Part shown: positions 9,901-18,991 of the stretch, piece after piece
How the letters are laid out: each line of letters starts with the position of its first letter
Position numbering within the stretch: the first letter of the stretch is position 1
Assembly: GCF_001650875.1 (NCBI RefSeq)
Contig: NZ_LXYI01000030.1
Coordinates: 16,398 to 80,397 of the forward strand
Source: Sulfitobacter sp. EhC04
Lineage (GTDB): Bacteria; Pseudomonadota; Alphaproteobacteria; Rhodobacterales; Rhodobacteraceae
Direction: 5' to 3'
DNA length: 64,000 nt
Notes under the pieces: generated by a model
Database searches by the model: none
What the model saw: the letters and a program-made list of their open reading frames with translations, nothing else
What the model was told of the DNA's origin: nothing
Position numbers and translations under genes: made by a program

Positions 9901-11550
9901 ATAGGTGAATGTCTGATCCTCGAACACCAGCGCGACCGCATCAGGCGTGCGGGCGACCTGCGCCTCGAATGCGGCATGCACGGTTGTGCGGTCATAGGCG
10001 CGGTTGGTGGCGTTCCAGCCGGTGAGCATCTGCTGCATTTCACCTTCCGGCAGCGCCCAGAGCGCCCCGCTGCTTGTGGCATCCGGCAGCGCGGCAAAGG
10101 CGGTGTTCAGGCGGTCGGCAATCAGGCGGGCCGCATCGTCGGGGACCCGCGCGGCATCGTAATGCAGGCTGCCGGACAGGCTGACCGTCAGGGCGGTGCC
10201 GGGGAACAGCGCCTCATCCTCGGACAGGCCGACGTCGGGCATCGCGCCTGGGTCGACTTGCGGGTCCCGCAGGCCAAGGTCGGCGGCACGGCCCGTGCTG
10301 GCGCGCGCGCGTTCCATTCCCCTGGCGATCCGGTCGGCAGCGGTTGTGAGCGGTGTGTCATCCTCTGCCGTGACGGCGAGGGGCAACCAGGGTGCCAGCA
10401 GCGGGTTTGTCGTGTCGGCCTGCACCGCCAGTGTCGCCGCCACCTGACCGGAAGAGCGCAGCGCGACAAGCGCCGCGATGCTTGCGATCTGATCGGCATT
10501 CAAGGCGCCGGTGGTCAAGGGGATGGAGGCCGGTTCTGCCGGGCGGGTGGCGGCCCCTGCCAGCAGCAGTTTCAAGGGTTCATTTCCCGCCAGAACCCCG
10601 CGCCAATGTGCCTCATCCGCGACCGGGGTATCCGGCAAGGACGGTTTTGGCAGCACGTCCCCGACCTTCAGCCATTGGGTCAGGTCCACGGGTGTGCCGC
10701 TGAAATCACTGAGGTCGCTCAGGCGCACCGCCTGTGTCGCCGTGCCCAGGGTGACGGCATTGCGGGAAAGCTCCAGCACCGTGCCGGGGGCGGCGGTCTG
10801 CGCCGTGACCTCAAGCCCGCCGACCACCAGAACCGCATGTTCCAGCGCCAGTTTCGGCAGGCAGAGCGGGTTCCAGTAGTCACCGAAATCCAAGCCCCGC
10901 ATCAGCGCGGACAGATCGGCGGCGGGGCGGGTCAGGTTCAGAACGCCCTGCCCCTCTGGCCGCTGGTCGCGGGCGAAATAGCTGCGCTGGCTCAGGTCCT
11001 GCGGCCTGCGCTCAAGGCTACCCGCCTCAAGCTGTGACAGCACCGCGCCAAAGCTTTCCATCCCGGCGGCGTAACATTTCGAATTGAGGCTGAAGGCGGT
11101 CTCATCCGGCGCGATGTCGATCATCTTCTGCGCCAGCAGGTCGCCCTCGTCCACGCCGCCCTCAATCAGGTGCCAGCTTATGCCATGGGTTTTTTCGCCG
11201 TTGATGACGGCCCATGCGGGGGTGTTGAGCCCGGCATAGGCGGGCAATGGTCCGTCGTGAAAGTTGATCGCGCCCTTGGCTGGGATCGCCAGCACGTCGT
11301 CGGGGATCATCCGCAGATTGGCGATGCTGAGCAGCCAGTCGGCGCTCACGTCTGCCGCCAGCAGATCGCGGGGGGCTGTGAGCGTGGCAATCCCCTGCCC
11401 CTCGGCCCAGCCGCGCACAGCGGCATCGCGCGTCACAACCGCCGCGATGCCATGCCCCCCGGCCAGGATCATGTCGCCACAGGCGATGGTCAGGCTTTCA
11501 TCCCCGATCAGGATCGCGCTGAAACCGGCGGGCTGGAAAGTGGCGGTCAT
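6931..11550 (-). CDS. NRPS: formyltransferase - A domain with embedded luciferase-like monooxygenase - carrier
   Basis: 1539 residues. Residues 1-310 are a methionyl-tRNA formyltransferase-like domain with the catalytic triad Asn96, His98 (INFHDGPLP) and Asp134 (GGVDEGD). Residues about 310-515 resemble the C-terminal remnant of a condensation domain without HHxxxDG. The adenylation domain starts near 520 (YTSGSTGTPKGV at 669-680, LSFDISVLELF) and is interrupted at about 750-1110 by a flavin-dependent luciferase-like monooxygenase (NIFYWGNDDG, TPERHFHAFGG, GLAIASGWQPDDF) of the MupA/Atu3671 type. It resumes with NMYGPTE, GELWIGG, YRTGD and NKKIDRKALP. A carrier domain has the GGHS serine at about 1446. 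ATG at 11550 has GGAGG 7 bases upstream. It overlaps both neighbours. The amino acid activated is unknown. Confidence 0.93.
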   Translation of the reverse strand: MTATFQPAGFSAILIGDESLTIACGDMILAGGHGIAAVVTRDAAVRGWAEGQGIATLTAPRDLLAADVSADWLLSIANLRMIPDDVLAIPAKGAINFHDGPLPAYAGLNTPAWAVINGEKTHGISWHLIEGGVDEGDLLAQKMIDIAPDETAFSLNSKCYAAGMESFGAVLSQLEAGSLERRPQDLSQRSYFARDQRPEGQGVLNLTRPAADLSALMRGLDFGDYWNPLCLPKLALEHAVLVVGGLEVTAQTAAPGTVLELSRNAVTLGTATQAVRLSDLSDFSGTPVDLTQWLKVGDVLPKPSLPDTPVADEAHWRGVLAGNEPLKLLLAGAATRPAEPASIPLTTGALNADQIASIAALVALRSSGQVAATLAVQADTTNPLLAPWLPLAVTAEDDTPLTTAADRIARGMERARASTGRAADLGLRDPQVDPGAMPDVGLSEDEALFPGTALTVSLSGSLHYDAARVPDDAARLIADRLNTAFAALPDATSSGALWALPEGEMQQMLTGWNATNRAYDRTTVHAAFEAQVARTPDAVALVFEDQTFTYAALNVAANRLAHALLAEGAGPDMPIGLYCTRGPDLMIGALAILKSGGAYVPLDPAYPADRIAHYISDSAAPLIVTQAKIAAQLPENEAKTVMVGADHSAMPDHNPDARATPDDLAYLIYTSGSTGTPKGVMVSHGNVANFFAGMDDRIDHDSASVWLAVTSLSFDISVLELFWTISRGVKLVLTGDESRTLVSNGPLARSARAIDFNIFYWGNDDGVGPAKYELLLEGARFADTHGFNAVWTPERHFHAFGGPYPNPSVTGAAVAAVTSNLAIRAGSCVAPLHHPARIAEEWAVIDNLTNGRVGLAIASGWQPDDFVLRPENTPPENKPAMYAAIDQLRRLWAGEAVEFPKKDGTPHAVITQPRPVSAKLPIWVTTAGNPQTWKEAGEIGANVLTHLLGQSVEEVAGKIKIYHAALREAGHDPADFTVTVMLHTYLDDTREAAEEVAREPMKDYLRSAAGLIKQYAWAFPAFKKPEGATNPFDVNLEGLSDEEMDAILEFAFQRYFNDSGMFGTVADGLARTEELKAIGVDEVACLIDYGIPVPDVLEGLKPLAQVLAEANREITLAADDFSIAAQIQRHGVTHLQCTPSMAQMLVINEEAQQALAGVQQLMIGGEALPGSLVAALQSHTQASIQNMYGPTETTIWSTTQMVADAADVTAPIGTPIANTQVFILDEKMLPQPAGVAGELWIGGDGVTLGYWHREEMTAERFVDNPFGAGKLYRTGDVVSWDAAGCLHFAGRADAQVKIRGHRIELGEIEARLAGLPGVTQAVVIARDGPGGAQLVGYVTPANAISEAAAKAALMQDLPAIMVPGAVVGLAAMPLTPNKKIDRKALPAPTARGAAPRPKAVTPDRVEDAPTQGSAETVQRIAEVWTGLLGVADIRAEDNFFSLGGHSLLAVQAHRDIKAALGGVALSITDIFRFPTLGALAGHLDKATGGTRRKRQPSPSEPAPQRGAEMRHAAPVLPAETADIVQKRRAMRAGRRTADA

Positions 11551-12542
11551 GTTCTGTCCTCCGTAGCGGGGCGGCGGGGTGTTGCGGTGCCGGATTCGGT
11601 GCGCAGGCCAAGCCCGTGCCGCGCAAGATCGCGGGTGAAAAAGGCGGGGTCCTGCGGCCTGCGCCCGGTGAGGGTGCAGCGCAGGGCGTGCAGCGCCGAG
11701 CCGGTCAGCCGCGCGCCCCATGCGGCGGCGGCATAGGCCCGGCCATGGGTCTTGATGAAATAGTGGCGGCGCGAGGCGAACCAATAGGCCGGCATGCGCT
11801 GCCATTCCTTCATGCCGGTGGAGACGGAGCCGATGTGGACCACTTTGGCCTCTGGCACGTACCAGCAGGACCAGCCCGCGTGCGCGCCGCGCTTCATCAG
11901 GTCGGTTTCCTCGAAATAAAGAAAGAAGGTCTCGTCAAATCTGCCGATTTCATCCAGTGCCTCGGCGCGGATCATCACGCTGGCCCCTGCGGCCCAGTCC
12001 ACCTGCGTGGTCTGTTCCGGCAGCGGGGGGGCCACGATGGCATGGCGCAGCAGGCGCGAGACGGGGCCGAAACGCACCGCGCCCTCGAATTCTCCCGCGA
12101 TGGAGGGGAAGCGGAAGGCGGTGGTATGGGGCAGATCATCCTCGCCCCGCACATGGCTGGCGGCGAACCCGGCGCGCGGATGGCGCGCCATGTGGTCCAG
12201 CAAGGTTGCGATGCAGCCCGGATCGGGAAAGGCATCGGAATTCAGCAGATAGAAGAAATCCGGCGCGCTGCCGTCGGACATCTGTTCGGCCAGCCCGATG
12301 TTGCAGCCCGCCCCGAAGCCGCCGTTGTGCCCCGACAGGATCAGCCGCACCCGCGTGCCCAGATTCCATTCGGCCAGCGCCTGTTCGAAAATCCCCATCG
12401 ACCCGTCGCCGGAGGCATTGTCGACAATCACCAGTTCCGCCGTTTCCGGCATGTCGGCCAATGCCGCCCTTGCCGCGCGCAGGGTCATCTGCGGGGTGCG
12501 GTAGTTCAGCAGCACAACAAGCAATCGGGGGTCAGCCATCAT
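11547..12542 (-). CDS. GT2-family glycosyltransferase (rhamnosyltransferase-like)
   Basis: A 331-residue GT-A enzyme of the WbbL/rhamnosyltransferase type: VVLLNYRTPQMTL at the N-terminus, VIVDNASGDGS, the N-GGFGAGCNIGL block, FYLLNSDAFPDPG (DXD equivalent) and FDETFFLYFEETDLMKR. It lies between the polyketide synthase and the NRPS, overlapping both by four bases (ATGA type). This placement makes it a candidate for glycosylating the product of the two megasynthases rather than only the polysaccharide. Two ATG codons stand in tandem at the start; the first is used here because it overlaps the upstream stop. Confidence 0.88.
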   Translation of the reverse strand: MMADPRLLVVLLNYRTPQMTLRAARAALADMPETAELVIVDNASGDGSMGIFEQALAEWNLGTRVRLILSGHNGGFGAGCNIGLAEQMSDGSAPDFFYLLNSDAFPDPGCIATLLDHMARHPRAGFAASHVRGEDDLPHTTAFRFPSIAGEFEGAVRFGPVSRLLRHAIVAPPLPEQTTQVDWAAGASVMIRAEALDEIGRFDETFFLYFEETDLMKRGAHAGWSCWYVPEAKVVHIGSVSTGMKEWQRMPAYWFASRRHYFIKTHGRAYAAAAWGARLTGSALHALRCTLTGRRPQDPAFFTRDLARHGLGLRTESGTATPRRPATEDRT

Positions 12543-15500
12543 TCCGCCGCCGTCGCCTGCAGGTCATCGTGATGCACCAATGCGGCGGCAATCACCTCGC
12601 GCAACTCCTGCGCCAGAACCGTCACATTCGGGGCCAGCACCATGCTGACGTGATCGCCCGGCACTTCGATCACCTCCATATGCGGCGCGTATCTGCGCCA
12701 GTCGTTGTCCGCAAAGACATATTCGCGTTCGGCGCTGACCCAATTGCCGTTGGTCACCTGCCAGTGGAAATCCTGCGGCGGGCGGAACAGGGTCATCGGC
12801 CCGTCCCAGGTTGGCGTCTGATACTGGCCGACCGCGTTCAGGAAGGCCGCCTGAATCTTGTGGTTGTTGAACTCCGCCCCCGGCGCGTCCTGTCCGGGGC
12901 TGTGCAGGCCCTTGCGTTTCTCCATCTCCCAGGCCCAGCGGTTGCGCGCCCATTCGGCCAGATATCCCGGCCCCTTGGCGCGCAGTTCCGCCAGTTTGAT
13001 CAGCGCCTTGTCGGGGCGGCTGAGCGACGGGCGCACCGGCAGCGGCGTGTCGAGCATCGCCAGCACGGCCACCTCATCGCCTGCCGCGCGCAACTGCTGT
13101 GCCATTTCATAGGCGGTGATCCCGCCGCCGGAATAGCCCGCTAGAAGATAGGGGCCTTCGGGTTGCAGGCGCTTGATTTCGTTCAGATAATCCTCTGCCG
13201 CCTCGGGGATTGTCGCATGGGGCTGGGTCTCTCCGATCAGGCCGCGCGCCTGCACGCCGATCACCCGGCGTTCGGCGCTGAACGGCAAGGCCATATGGCG
13301 CAGGTTCAGCACATTGCCGAACATCCCCGCCACCACAAAAAGCGGTGCCGCCTGCTTGTGGCTGCTCTGGTTCAGCGGCACCAGGAATTCGAACTTCTCC
13401 GGTGCCACGACCCCGTCGCCGCCACCGCCTGAAACCTCGCCCGCGCCGCCGGTTTCCGCCGCGATCAGGGCGGCGCATTTCGCGATGGTCGGGGCCTCGA
13501 ACAGGACCGAGATCGGGAATTCCACCTTGAACGTGCGTTTGACGTTGGCGAACAGGCGCACGGCGATCAGCGAATGCCCGCCGAGATCAAAGAAACTGTC
13601 CTCGACCCCCACGGGGCTGACGCCCAGCAGGTTCTCCCACATCCCGGCCAGACGTTCCTCTATCCCGTTGCGGGGCGCGACATAGCTGCCGTCCAGATCG
13701 GGGCGATCAAAGCTCTGACCGCTTTTCACCGGGGCCACGGCGGGCAGATCGGCCTGCGCCATCAGCGCGGACAGCGGCAGGGAAGAGACCATGACCTGCG
13801 GGCGGTTCAGCGCCATCGCGCGGCGCAATGCCTCCGGCCCTTCGGCAGCGCGGATGCCTTGCGATACCAGATAGGCCAGCCGTTCCTCGGCGGCGGAGAG
13901 CGGCGTGTCGTCCCGGCCCTCATCCTCAAAGCGGACCTCGGCCGCGGTCAGGGGGGTGGTGCCGAAACCGCCCTCAAGGCGTTTCATCGCAAAATCGCGG
14001 ACCTCGACCAGCACCTTGCCGGACGGGTCGGTCAGGGTGACGTCGAAACGGGCAAAACCATCGCTGGCCTTGCCGGAGGCGAGCCGCACATGCGAGCGGA
14101 TTTCGGCAGGCAGGCTGCCATGCACCCGGATCAGCCCATAAGAGACCGGCACCCACAGATGTGTCGCGCCATAGCCCGGCACCAACGATATGGCCCAGCC
14201 GGTTGCAAGGTCCATCAGGCCGGGATGCAGGATATGACCGGCTTGCAGGTCCTCCCGCGCGTCATCCGGCAGGGCGAGTGTCGCAAGCCCCTCGCCCGCG
14301 CCAAGGGCGGTTTCGCGCAGCACATGCCAGCGCGGCCCAAAGGACAGATGCGCCTCCTGCGGGGAGATCAGGCGCGTCTCGCCGGCCCTTTGCACGTCAC
14401 CGCAGCGCGCGGAAATCGCTGCGAGGTCCAGCGCATGGGGTCGCGCCTCGGCCAGCGGGGCCAGATTGGCCTGGGCGTTCAACTGCCAGCCCTGCTGGCC
14501 GCCAAAGACGCAATCGCTGCGCATTTCGGCGCTGAAGCCACGGCCCCGGCCCTGAAGCGTGATCTGCATCTGGCGCGCGTCGCCCTCGGCCACCGGCATG
14601 GCGCGCAGGAAATAGAGGTCTTCGATGTCAAAGGCCTTGAAGCCCTGCGCCGCTGCCGCTTCGGCCAGCAGTTCGATATAGCCGGTGCCGGGCAGGATCG
14701 CCTGCCCGTCCCTGGTGCGGTGCTGGTCCAGCAGCCAGTGATCGGTGCCCAGCGGGGCACTCAGCACCGGATCGCCGCCTGCATCCGCACCGGCAGATTT
14801 GATCAGCGCCGCATCGACCGGGCGGGGTGGCAGCACGTCGCTGGCCGCCCCCGGCAACGCATTGGCGGCCATGCCGACATCTGACCAGACCCCCCAGTTG
14901 ACCGCGACAACCTTTGTCTTGCCGCCCCGGCGCGCGGCGGCAAAGGCGTTGAGCCAGGCGTTTGCGGCCACATAATCGACCTGCCCCGCCGACCGGGTCG
15001 CGGTGGAGGTCGAAGAGAACAGCACCAGCAGATCCAGCGCGCCGTCGGGCAGCAACTGGTCCAGCACCCGCAGACCCTGCACCTTGGGCGACAGGACCGC
15101 ATCCATCTGGGCATCGCTCTTGCCCAGCATCGGCGCATCGTCCAGCACACCGGCGGCGTGGATCACCCCGGTCAGCCCGCCGTGCCGCGCTGTCAGATCG
15201 TCAATCACCCGGCGCATCTGGGCAAGGTTGGCCACATCGCCGCCCGCCACCTCGACGCTGCCGCCTTTGGCTTTTGCGATCTCTTCCAGACGCATCACCG
15301 CCTGCATCCGCCGCGCAGAGCGGTCGGCGGTGCCGTTTTTGGCGATATGGGCCTGCCAGGTGGTCCGTTCGGGCATGGCATCGCGTGCCAGCAGCACCAC
15401 ATTGGCCTTGTGCCGGGTCAGGATATCCGCCGCGAGCGTCTGGCCGATCCCGCCAAAGCCGCCGGTGATCAGATATGTGCCGCCGTCGCGGAACTGCGCT

Positions 15501-18500
15501 GTTTCAGCCGGGGCCAGCGGCAGGGGTTTATAGCCCATCTCGAACCGCTTTTCGCCGCGATAGGCCGCAATGCGGTTGGCGGGGGTGACCATCAGGTCCT
15601 CGATCAGCCGGTTGGTCAGGTCAGGTTGGGGAATTGCCGGGGCGGATTTGGCGAACCACCCTGCCCGCGCGGCCAGCGGCGGCACCGGGTCAAGGTCGAT
15701 CTGGGTCGCGGTGACACCCGGCACTTCGCGGGTGATCACGCCGACCGGGCCGGACACCAGCGCCTTTTCGGGATGCGGCAAGGGTTCATCCGTCACCTGT
15801 GCCGCACCGGTGGTAAAGACGCTCAGATGCAAGGGCGCGTCGATGCCTGCCTCGGTGATGGCCTGTGCCAGCCAGGTCAGACTCCAGAAGCCCTGTTCGA
15901 TGTTGCGGTCAAAGGTGCTTGAGCCGGGGCGCGGGGCGACCTGATCGTCGGTCAGCCAGAAATGCGCGATCCGGTCGGGCATTTGCCCCCCCTCGCGCAG
16001 GGCCGCGATCAGCTGGTCATAGCCCGCCCGCCCCTGTTCGGCGGCAAGGGTGAAACTGTCATCGCCGGTGCTGGCAAAGGCATCGCCCGCGCGGACCGTG
16101 ACAACCCGGTGACCGGCTGCGCGCAGCTTTGTCCGCATCGGGGCGGAAAGCCCGGCCTCATCCGCGAAGAACAGCCAGGTCAGCGGCGTTGCTGCCAGAT
16201 CGGCCACTGCATCCACATCCACATCGGCAAAGGCAGGCCGCCAGCTTGGCACCGCACCCCACTCGGCAATGTCATCCGCCCGCGTCAGCGCAGGCGCGGC
16301 TGCGGCGCTGACCGCCTTGCCCGGTTCGATGAAAAAGCGCGCGCGCTGGAACTGATAGGTCGGCAGCAGCACCCGGTTGCGCCGCGCCTCGCCCCAGATC
16401 TGCGACCAGTCGGCATTGACGCCGCAGGCCCAGAGCCGCGCGAAGACGGAGATGAAATAGACATCATCGGCGATGTTCTGTTCGGGATGCCGCAGCGATG
16501 ACATCACCTGCCCCACGCCGACATTCGGATGCATCATCGCAAGCGAGGACAGCGCCTTGCCCGGACCAACCTCCAGATAGACCCGTTTGCGCGCGGCGCT
16601 GAGCGTGGTCATGCATTCGGCGAAGTTCACGGTATTGCGCAGTTGGGCGACCCAGTAATCGGGGTCAGTCGCCTGTTCCGGCGTGATCATCTCGCCCGTG
16701 CGGTTGGAGGCAAAGGGCATCTGCGGCGTTTGCAGGTTCAGATCCCCAAGGAAGGCGCGGTAGCGGTCAAGGATGCCTTCCAGCATCCGGCTGTGCGCGG
16801 CAATGTCGATGGCGATGCGCCGGTGGTCCAGCCCCGCCCCGGTCAGCCGGTCCTGCATGGCATCCAATGCGGCCTGCGGGCCGGATACGGCGATCAGTTC
16901 AGCGGCGTTCACCGAAGCAATGTCCAGATCCTCGCCCAGCAGCGGTTCGATCGCCGCCAGCGGGGCCGAGATTGACAGCATGCCGCCTGCGGGCACTTCG
17001 TCAAACAAGCGTCCGCGCAGCAGCACCAGATCAATCAGGTTCTCGAATGTCATCACCCCCGCCAGACAGGCCGCGACGTTTTCGCCCATGGAATGGCCGA
17101 CCATGGCGGCGGGTTTCACGCCCCATGACATCCAGAGCCGCGCCAGCGCATATTCGGTGATGGCGATCAGCGGCAATTGCACGGATGGTTTTTTCAGCGT
17201 CTCGTCCGCGGCCTGCACCTGATCCGCATCCGGCAGCCAGAGCGCGCGAATGTCATAGTCGAGCTGCGGTTGCAGATGCGCCAGCCCGCGGTCCATCCAC
17301 TCGGCAAAGACCGGCTCTGTCTCGTAGAGGTCGCGCGCCATGCCTGCGTATTGCGCGCCGCCGCCGGGGAACATGAAGACCACTTCCGGGCTCTCGCCCA
17401 GCGCATCATGGGTAAAGACGCGGCGGGCATCGCCTGCCTCCAGCAGATCGGCGGCCTGCGTTGCGGTTTCGGCGACTACGACGCGGCGCTTGTCAAAGGC
17501 GCGGCGGCCCTGTTTGAGCGTAAAGGCCACATCGGCCAGCGGCTGTTCGGGATGGGCGCGCAGATGGGCGACCAGGGCGGCGGTATTGGCATCCAGCGCC
17601 GCCTTGGTATGGCCTGAGATCACCAGCGGCTGGAACGGCCAGTCGCTGGCGTCAGAGGCGGCGCGCGCCGGTGCTTCCTCGATGATCGCATGGGCATTGG
17701 TGCCGCCCACGCCCAGCGCGTTGATCGCGGCGCGGCGCGGGGTGTCGGCGGGCGCCCAGTCGGTCAGCTGGTCGTTGACGCGGAACGGGCTGCCCGCGAA
17801 GGGGATTGCGGGGTTCGGGGCCTCAAACCCCAGGGACGGGGGAATTTGTTTGTGATGCAGGGCCAGTGCGGCCTTGGCAAAGCCTGCGACCCCGGCGGCG
17901 GTGTCCAGATGGCCGATGTTGGTCTTGACCGACCCGATGCGGCAGAAATCCGTGGCGTCGGTCTCGCTCCGGTAGGCTTCGGTCAGGGCCGCCACCTCGA
18001 TCGGGTCGCCCAGATAGGTGCCGGTGCCGTGGCATTCGACCATGCCGATGCTTTGCGCCGCAACTCCGGCGGCATCCAGTGCCGCCGTGATCGCGGTGGT
18101 CTGGCCATCGACCGAAGGTGCGAGATACCCCGCCTTGGCCGCGCCATCGTTGTTGACCGCCGATCCCTTGATCACCGCCCAGATGTGATCGCCGTCCGCG
18201 ACCGCATCGCTGAGCCTGCGCAGCGCCACGCAGCCCGCGCCGGAGCCAAAGACGGTGCCCTGCGCGCGGTGGTCGAAGGCATGGCAATGCCCGTCGGGCG
18301 ACAGGATTTCGTTTTCCTTGAACAGATACCCCCGCCCCTGCGGCAATTCGATGGTCACGCCGCCCGCCAGCGCCATGTCCACCTCGCCCGCGCGCAGGGC
18401 GGCGCAGGCATAGTGGATCGCCACCAGCGAGGTGGAACAGGCGGTCTGGAGGTTGATCGACGGCCCCTTGAGGTCAAACACATGGCTGACGCGGGTGGAC

Positions 18501-18991
18501 AGGAAATCCTTGTCGTTGCCGGTGTGGCGCAGCAGGAACATGCCCACATCGTCCACCAGGTCGGGGTTGGAGCAGATGTTGAAATAGAAATAGCTGCCCA
18601 TGCCGCAGCCCGCATAAACGCCGATGTCGCCGGGAATCGTTTCAGGCGGATGGCCCGCCTGTTCCATCGCTTCCCATGCCACTTCGAGGAACTTGCGGTG
18701 CTGGGGGTCGAGGATTGCCGCATCCTTGGGAGAAAAGCCAAAGAAGTCTGGGTCGAAGGTCTCGAACCCGTCCAAGACAGCGGCGGCGGGCACGTAGTTC
18801 TTGCGGGCGATGTTTTCGGGGCTTTCGCCCGCCTCCAGAAGCTCCTGCTTGGACAGGCGGCGGATGCTTTCCACGCCATCGCGCAGGTTGGCCCAATAGG
18901 CATCGACACCGGCGGCACCGGGGAGGTTCACGGACATGCCGACAATGGCAATGTCTTCACCGGTCAGGGTGCGGTTTTTTGACGTGCTCAT
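12539..18991 (-). CDS. Type I polyketide synthase, KS-AT-KR-DH-ACP-TE
   Basis: 2150 residues, one module plus release. The ketosynthase (about 10-440) has TACSTS (Cys185), VECHGTGT (His321) and KTNIGH (His361). The acyltransferase has FPGGGAQYAGM and GHSMGE. The ketoreductase has YLITGGFGGIGQTLA with VIHAAGVLDD and SSTSTATRSAGQVDYVAAN. The dehydratase follows it, with QHRTRDGQAILPG and HPGLMDLATGW. The ACP serine is in GGHSL (about 1817). The thioesterase has GYSGGG (Ser1954) and GDHVSM (His2114). KR before DH is not the usual modular order. ATG at 18991 is preferred over TTG at 18997; a GGTGA-like site lies upstream. It is the first gene of the operon. The predicted product is an alpha,beta-unsaturated acyl unit, offloaded by the TE or handed on. 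Confidence 0.95.
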   Translation of the reverse strand: MSTSKNRTLTGEDIAIVGMSVNLPGAAGVDAYWANLRDGVESIRRLSKQELLEAGESPENIARKNYVPAAAVLDGFETFDPDFFGFSPKDAAILDPQHRKFLEVAWEAMEQAGHPPETIPGDIGVYAGCGMGSYFYFNICSNPDLVDDVGMFLLRHTGNDKDFLSTRVSHVFDLKGPSINLQTACSTSLVAIHYACAALRAGEVDMALAGGVTIELPQGRGYLFKENEILSPDGHCHAFDHRAQGTVFGSGAGCVALRRLSDAVADGDHIWAVIKGSAVNNDGAAKAGYLAPSVDGQTTAITAALDAAGVAAQSIGMVECHGTGTYLGDPIEVAALTEAYRSETDATDFCRIGSVKTNIGHLDTAAGVAGFAKAALALHHKQIPPSLGFEAPNPAIPFAGSPFRVNDQLTDWAPADTPRRAAINALGVGGTNAHAIIEEAPARAASDASDWPFQPLVISGHTKAALDANTAALVAHLRAHPEQPLADVAFTLKQGRRAFDKRRVVVAETATQAADLLEAGDARRVFTHDALGESPEVVFMFPGGGAQYAGMARDLYETEPVFAEWMDRGLAHLQPQLDYDIRALWLPDADQVQAADETLKKPSVQLPLIAITEYALARLWMSWGVKPAAMVGHSMGENVAACLAGVMTFENLIDLVLLRGRLFDEVPAGGMLSISAPLAAIEPLLGEDLDIASVNAAELIAVSGPQAALDAMQDRLTGAGLDHRRIAIDIAAHSRMLEGILDRYRAFLGDLNLQTPQMPFASNRTGEMITPEQATDPDYWVAQLRNTVNFAECMTTLSAARKRVYLEVGPGKALSSLAMMHPNVGVGQVMSSLRHPEQNIADDVYFISVFARLWACGVNADWSQIWGEARRNRVLLPTYQFQRARFFIEPGKAVSAAAAPALTRADDIAEWGAVPSWRPAFADVDVDAVADLAATPLTWLFFADEAGLSAPMRTKLRAAGHRVVTVRAGDAFASTGDDSFTLAAEQGRAGYDQLIAALREGGQMPDRIAHFWLTDDQVAPRPGSSTFDRNIEQGFWSLTWLAQAITEAGIDAPLHLSVFTTGAAQVTDEPLPHPEKALVSGPVGVITREVPGVTATQIDLDPVPPLAARAGWFAKSAPAIPQPDLTNRLIEDLMVTPANRIAAYRGEKRFEMGYKPLPLAPAETAQFRDGGTYLITGGFGGIGQTLAADILTRHKANVVLLARDAMPERTTWQAHIAKNGTADRSARRMQAVMRLEEIAKAKGGSVEVAGGDVANLAQMRRVIDDLTARHGGLTGVIHAAGVLDDAPMLGKSDAQMDAVLSPKVQGLRVLDQLLPDGALDLLVLFSSTSTATRSAGQVDYVAANAWLNAFAAARRGGKTKVVAVNWGVWSDVGMAANALPGAASDVLPPRPVDAALIKSAGADAGGDPVLSAPLGTDHWLLDQHRTRDGQAILPGTGYIELLAEAAAAQGFKAFDIEDLYFLRAMPVAEGDARQMQITLQGRGRGFSAEMRSDCVFGGQQGWQLNAQANLAPLAEARPHALDLAAISARCGDVQRAGETRLISPQEAHLSFGPRWHVLRETALGAGEGLATLALPDDAREDLQAGHILHPGLMDLATGWAISLVPGYGATHLWVPVSYGLIRVHGSLPAEIRSHVRLASGKASDGFARFDVTLTDPSGKVLVEVRDFAMKRLEGGFGTTPLTAAEVRFEDEGRDDTPLSAAEERLAYLVSQGIRAAEGPEALRRAMALNRPQVMVSSLPLSALMAQADLPAVAPVKSGQSFDRPDLDGSYVAPRNGIEERLAGMWENLLGVSPVGVEDSFFDLGGHSLIAVRLFANVKRTFKVEFPISVLFEAPTIAKCAALIAAETGGAGEVSGGGGDGVVAPEKFEFLVPLNQSSHKQAAPLFVVAGMFGNVLNLRHMALPFSAERRVIGVQARGLIGETQPHATIPEAAEDYLNEIKRLQPEGPYLLAGYSGGGITAYEMAQQLRAAGDEVAVLAMLDTPLPVRPSLSRPDKALIKLAELRAKGPGYLAEWARNRWAWEMEKRKGLHSPGQDAPGAEFNNHKIQAAFLNAVGQYQTPTWDGPMTLFRPPQDFHWQVTNGNWVSAEREYVFADNDWRRYAPHMEVIEVPGDHVSMVLAPNVTVLAQELREVIAAALVHHDDLQATAAE

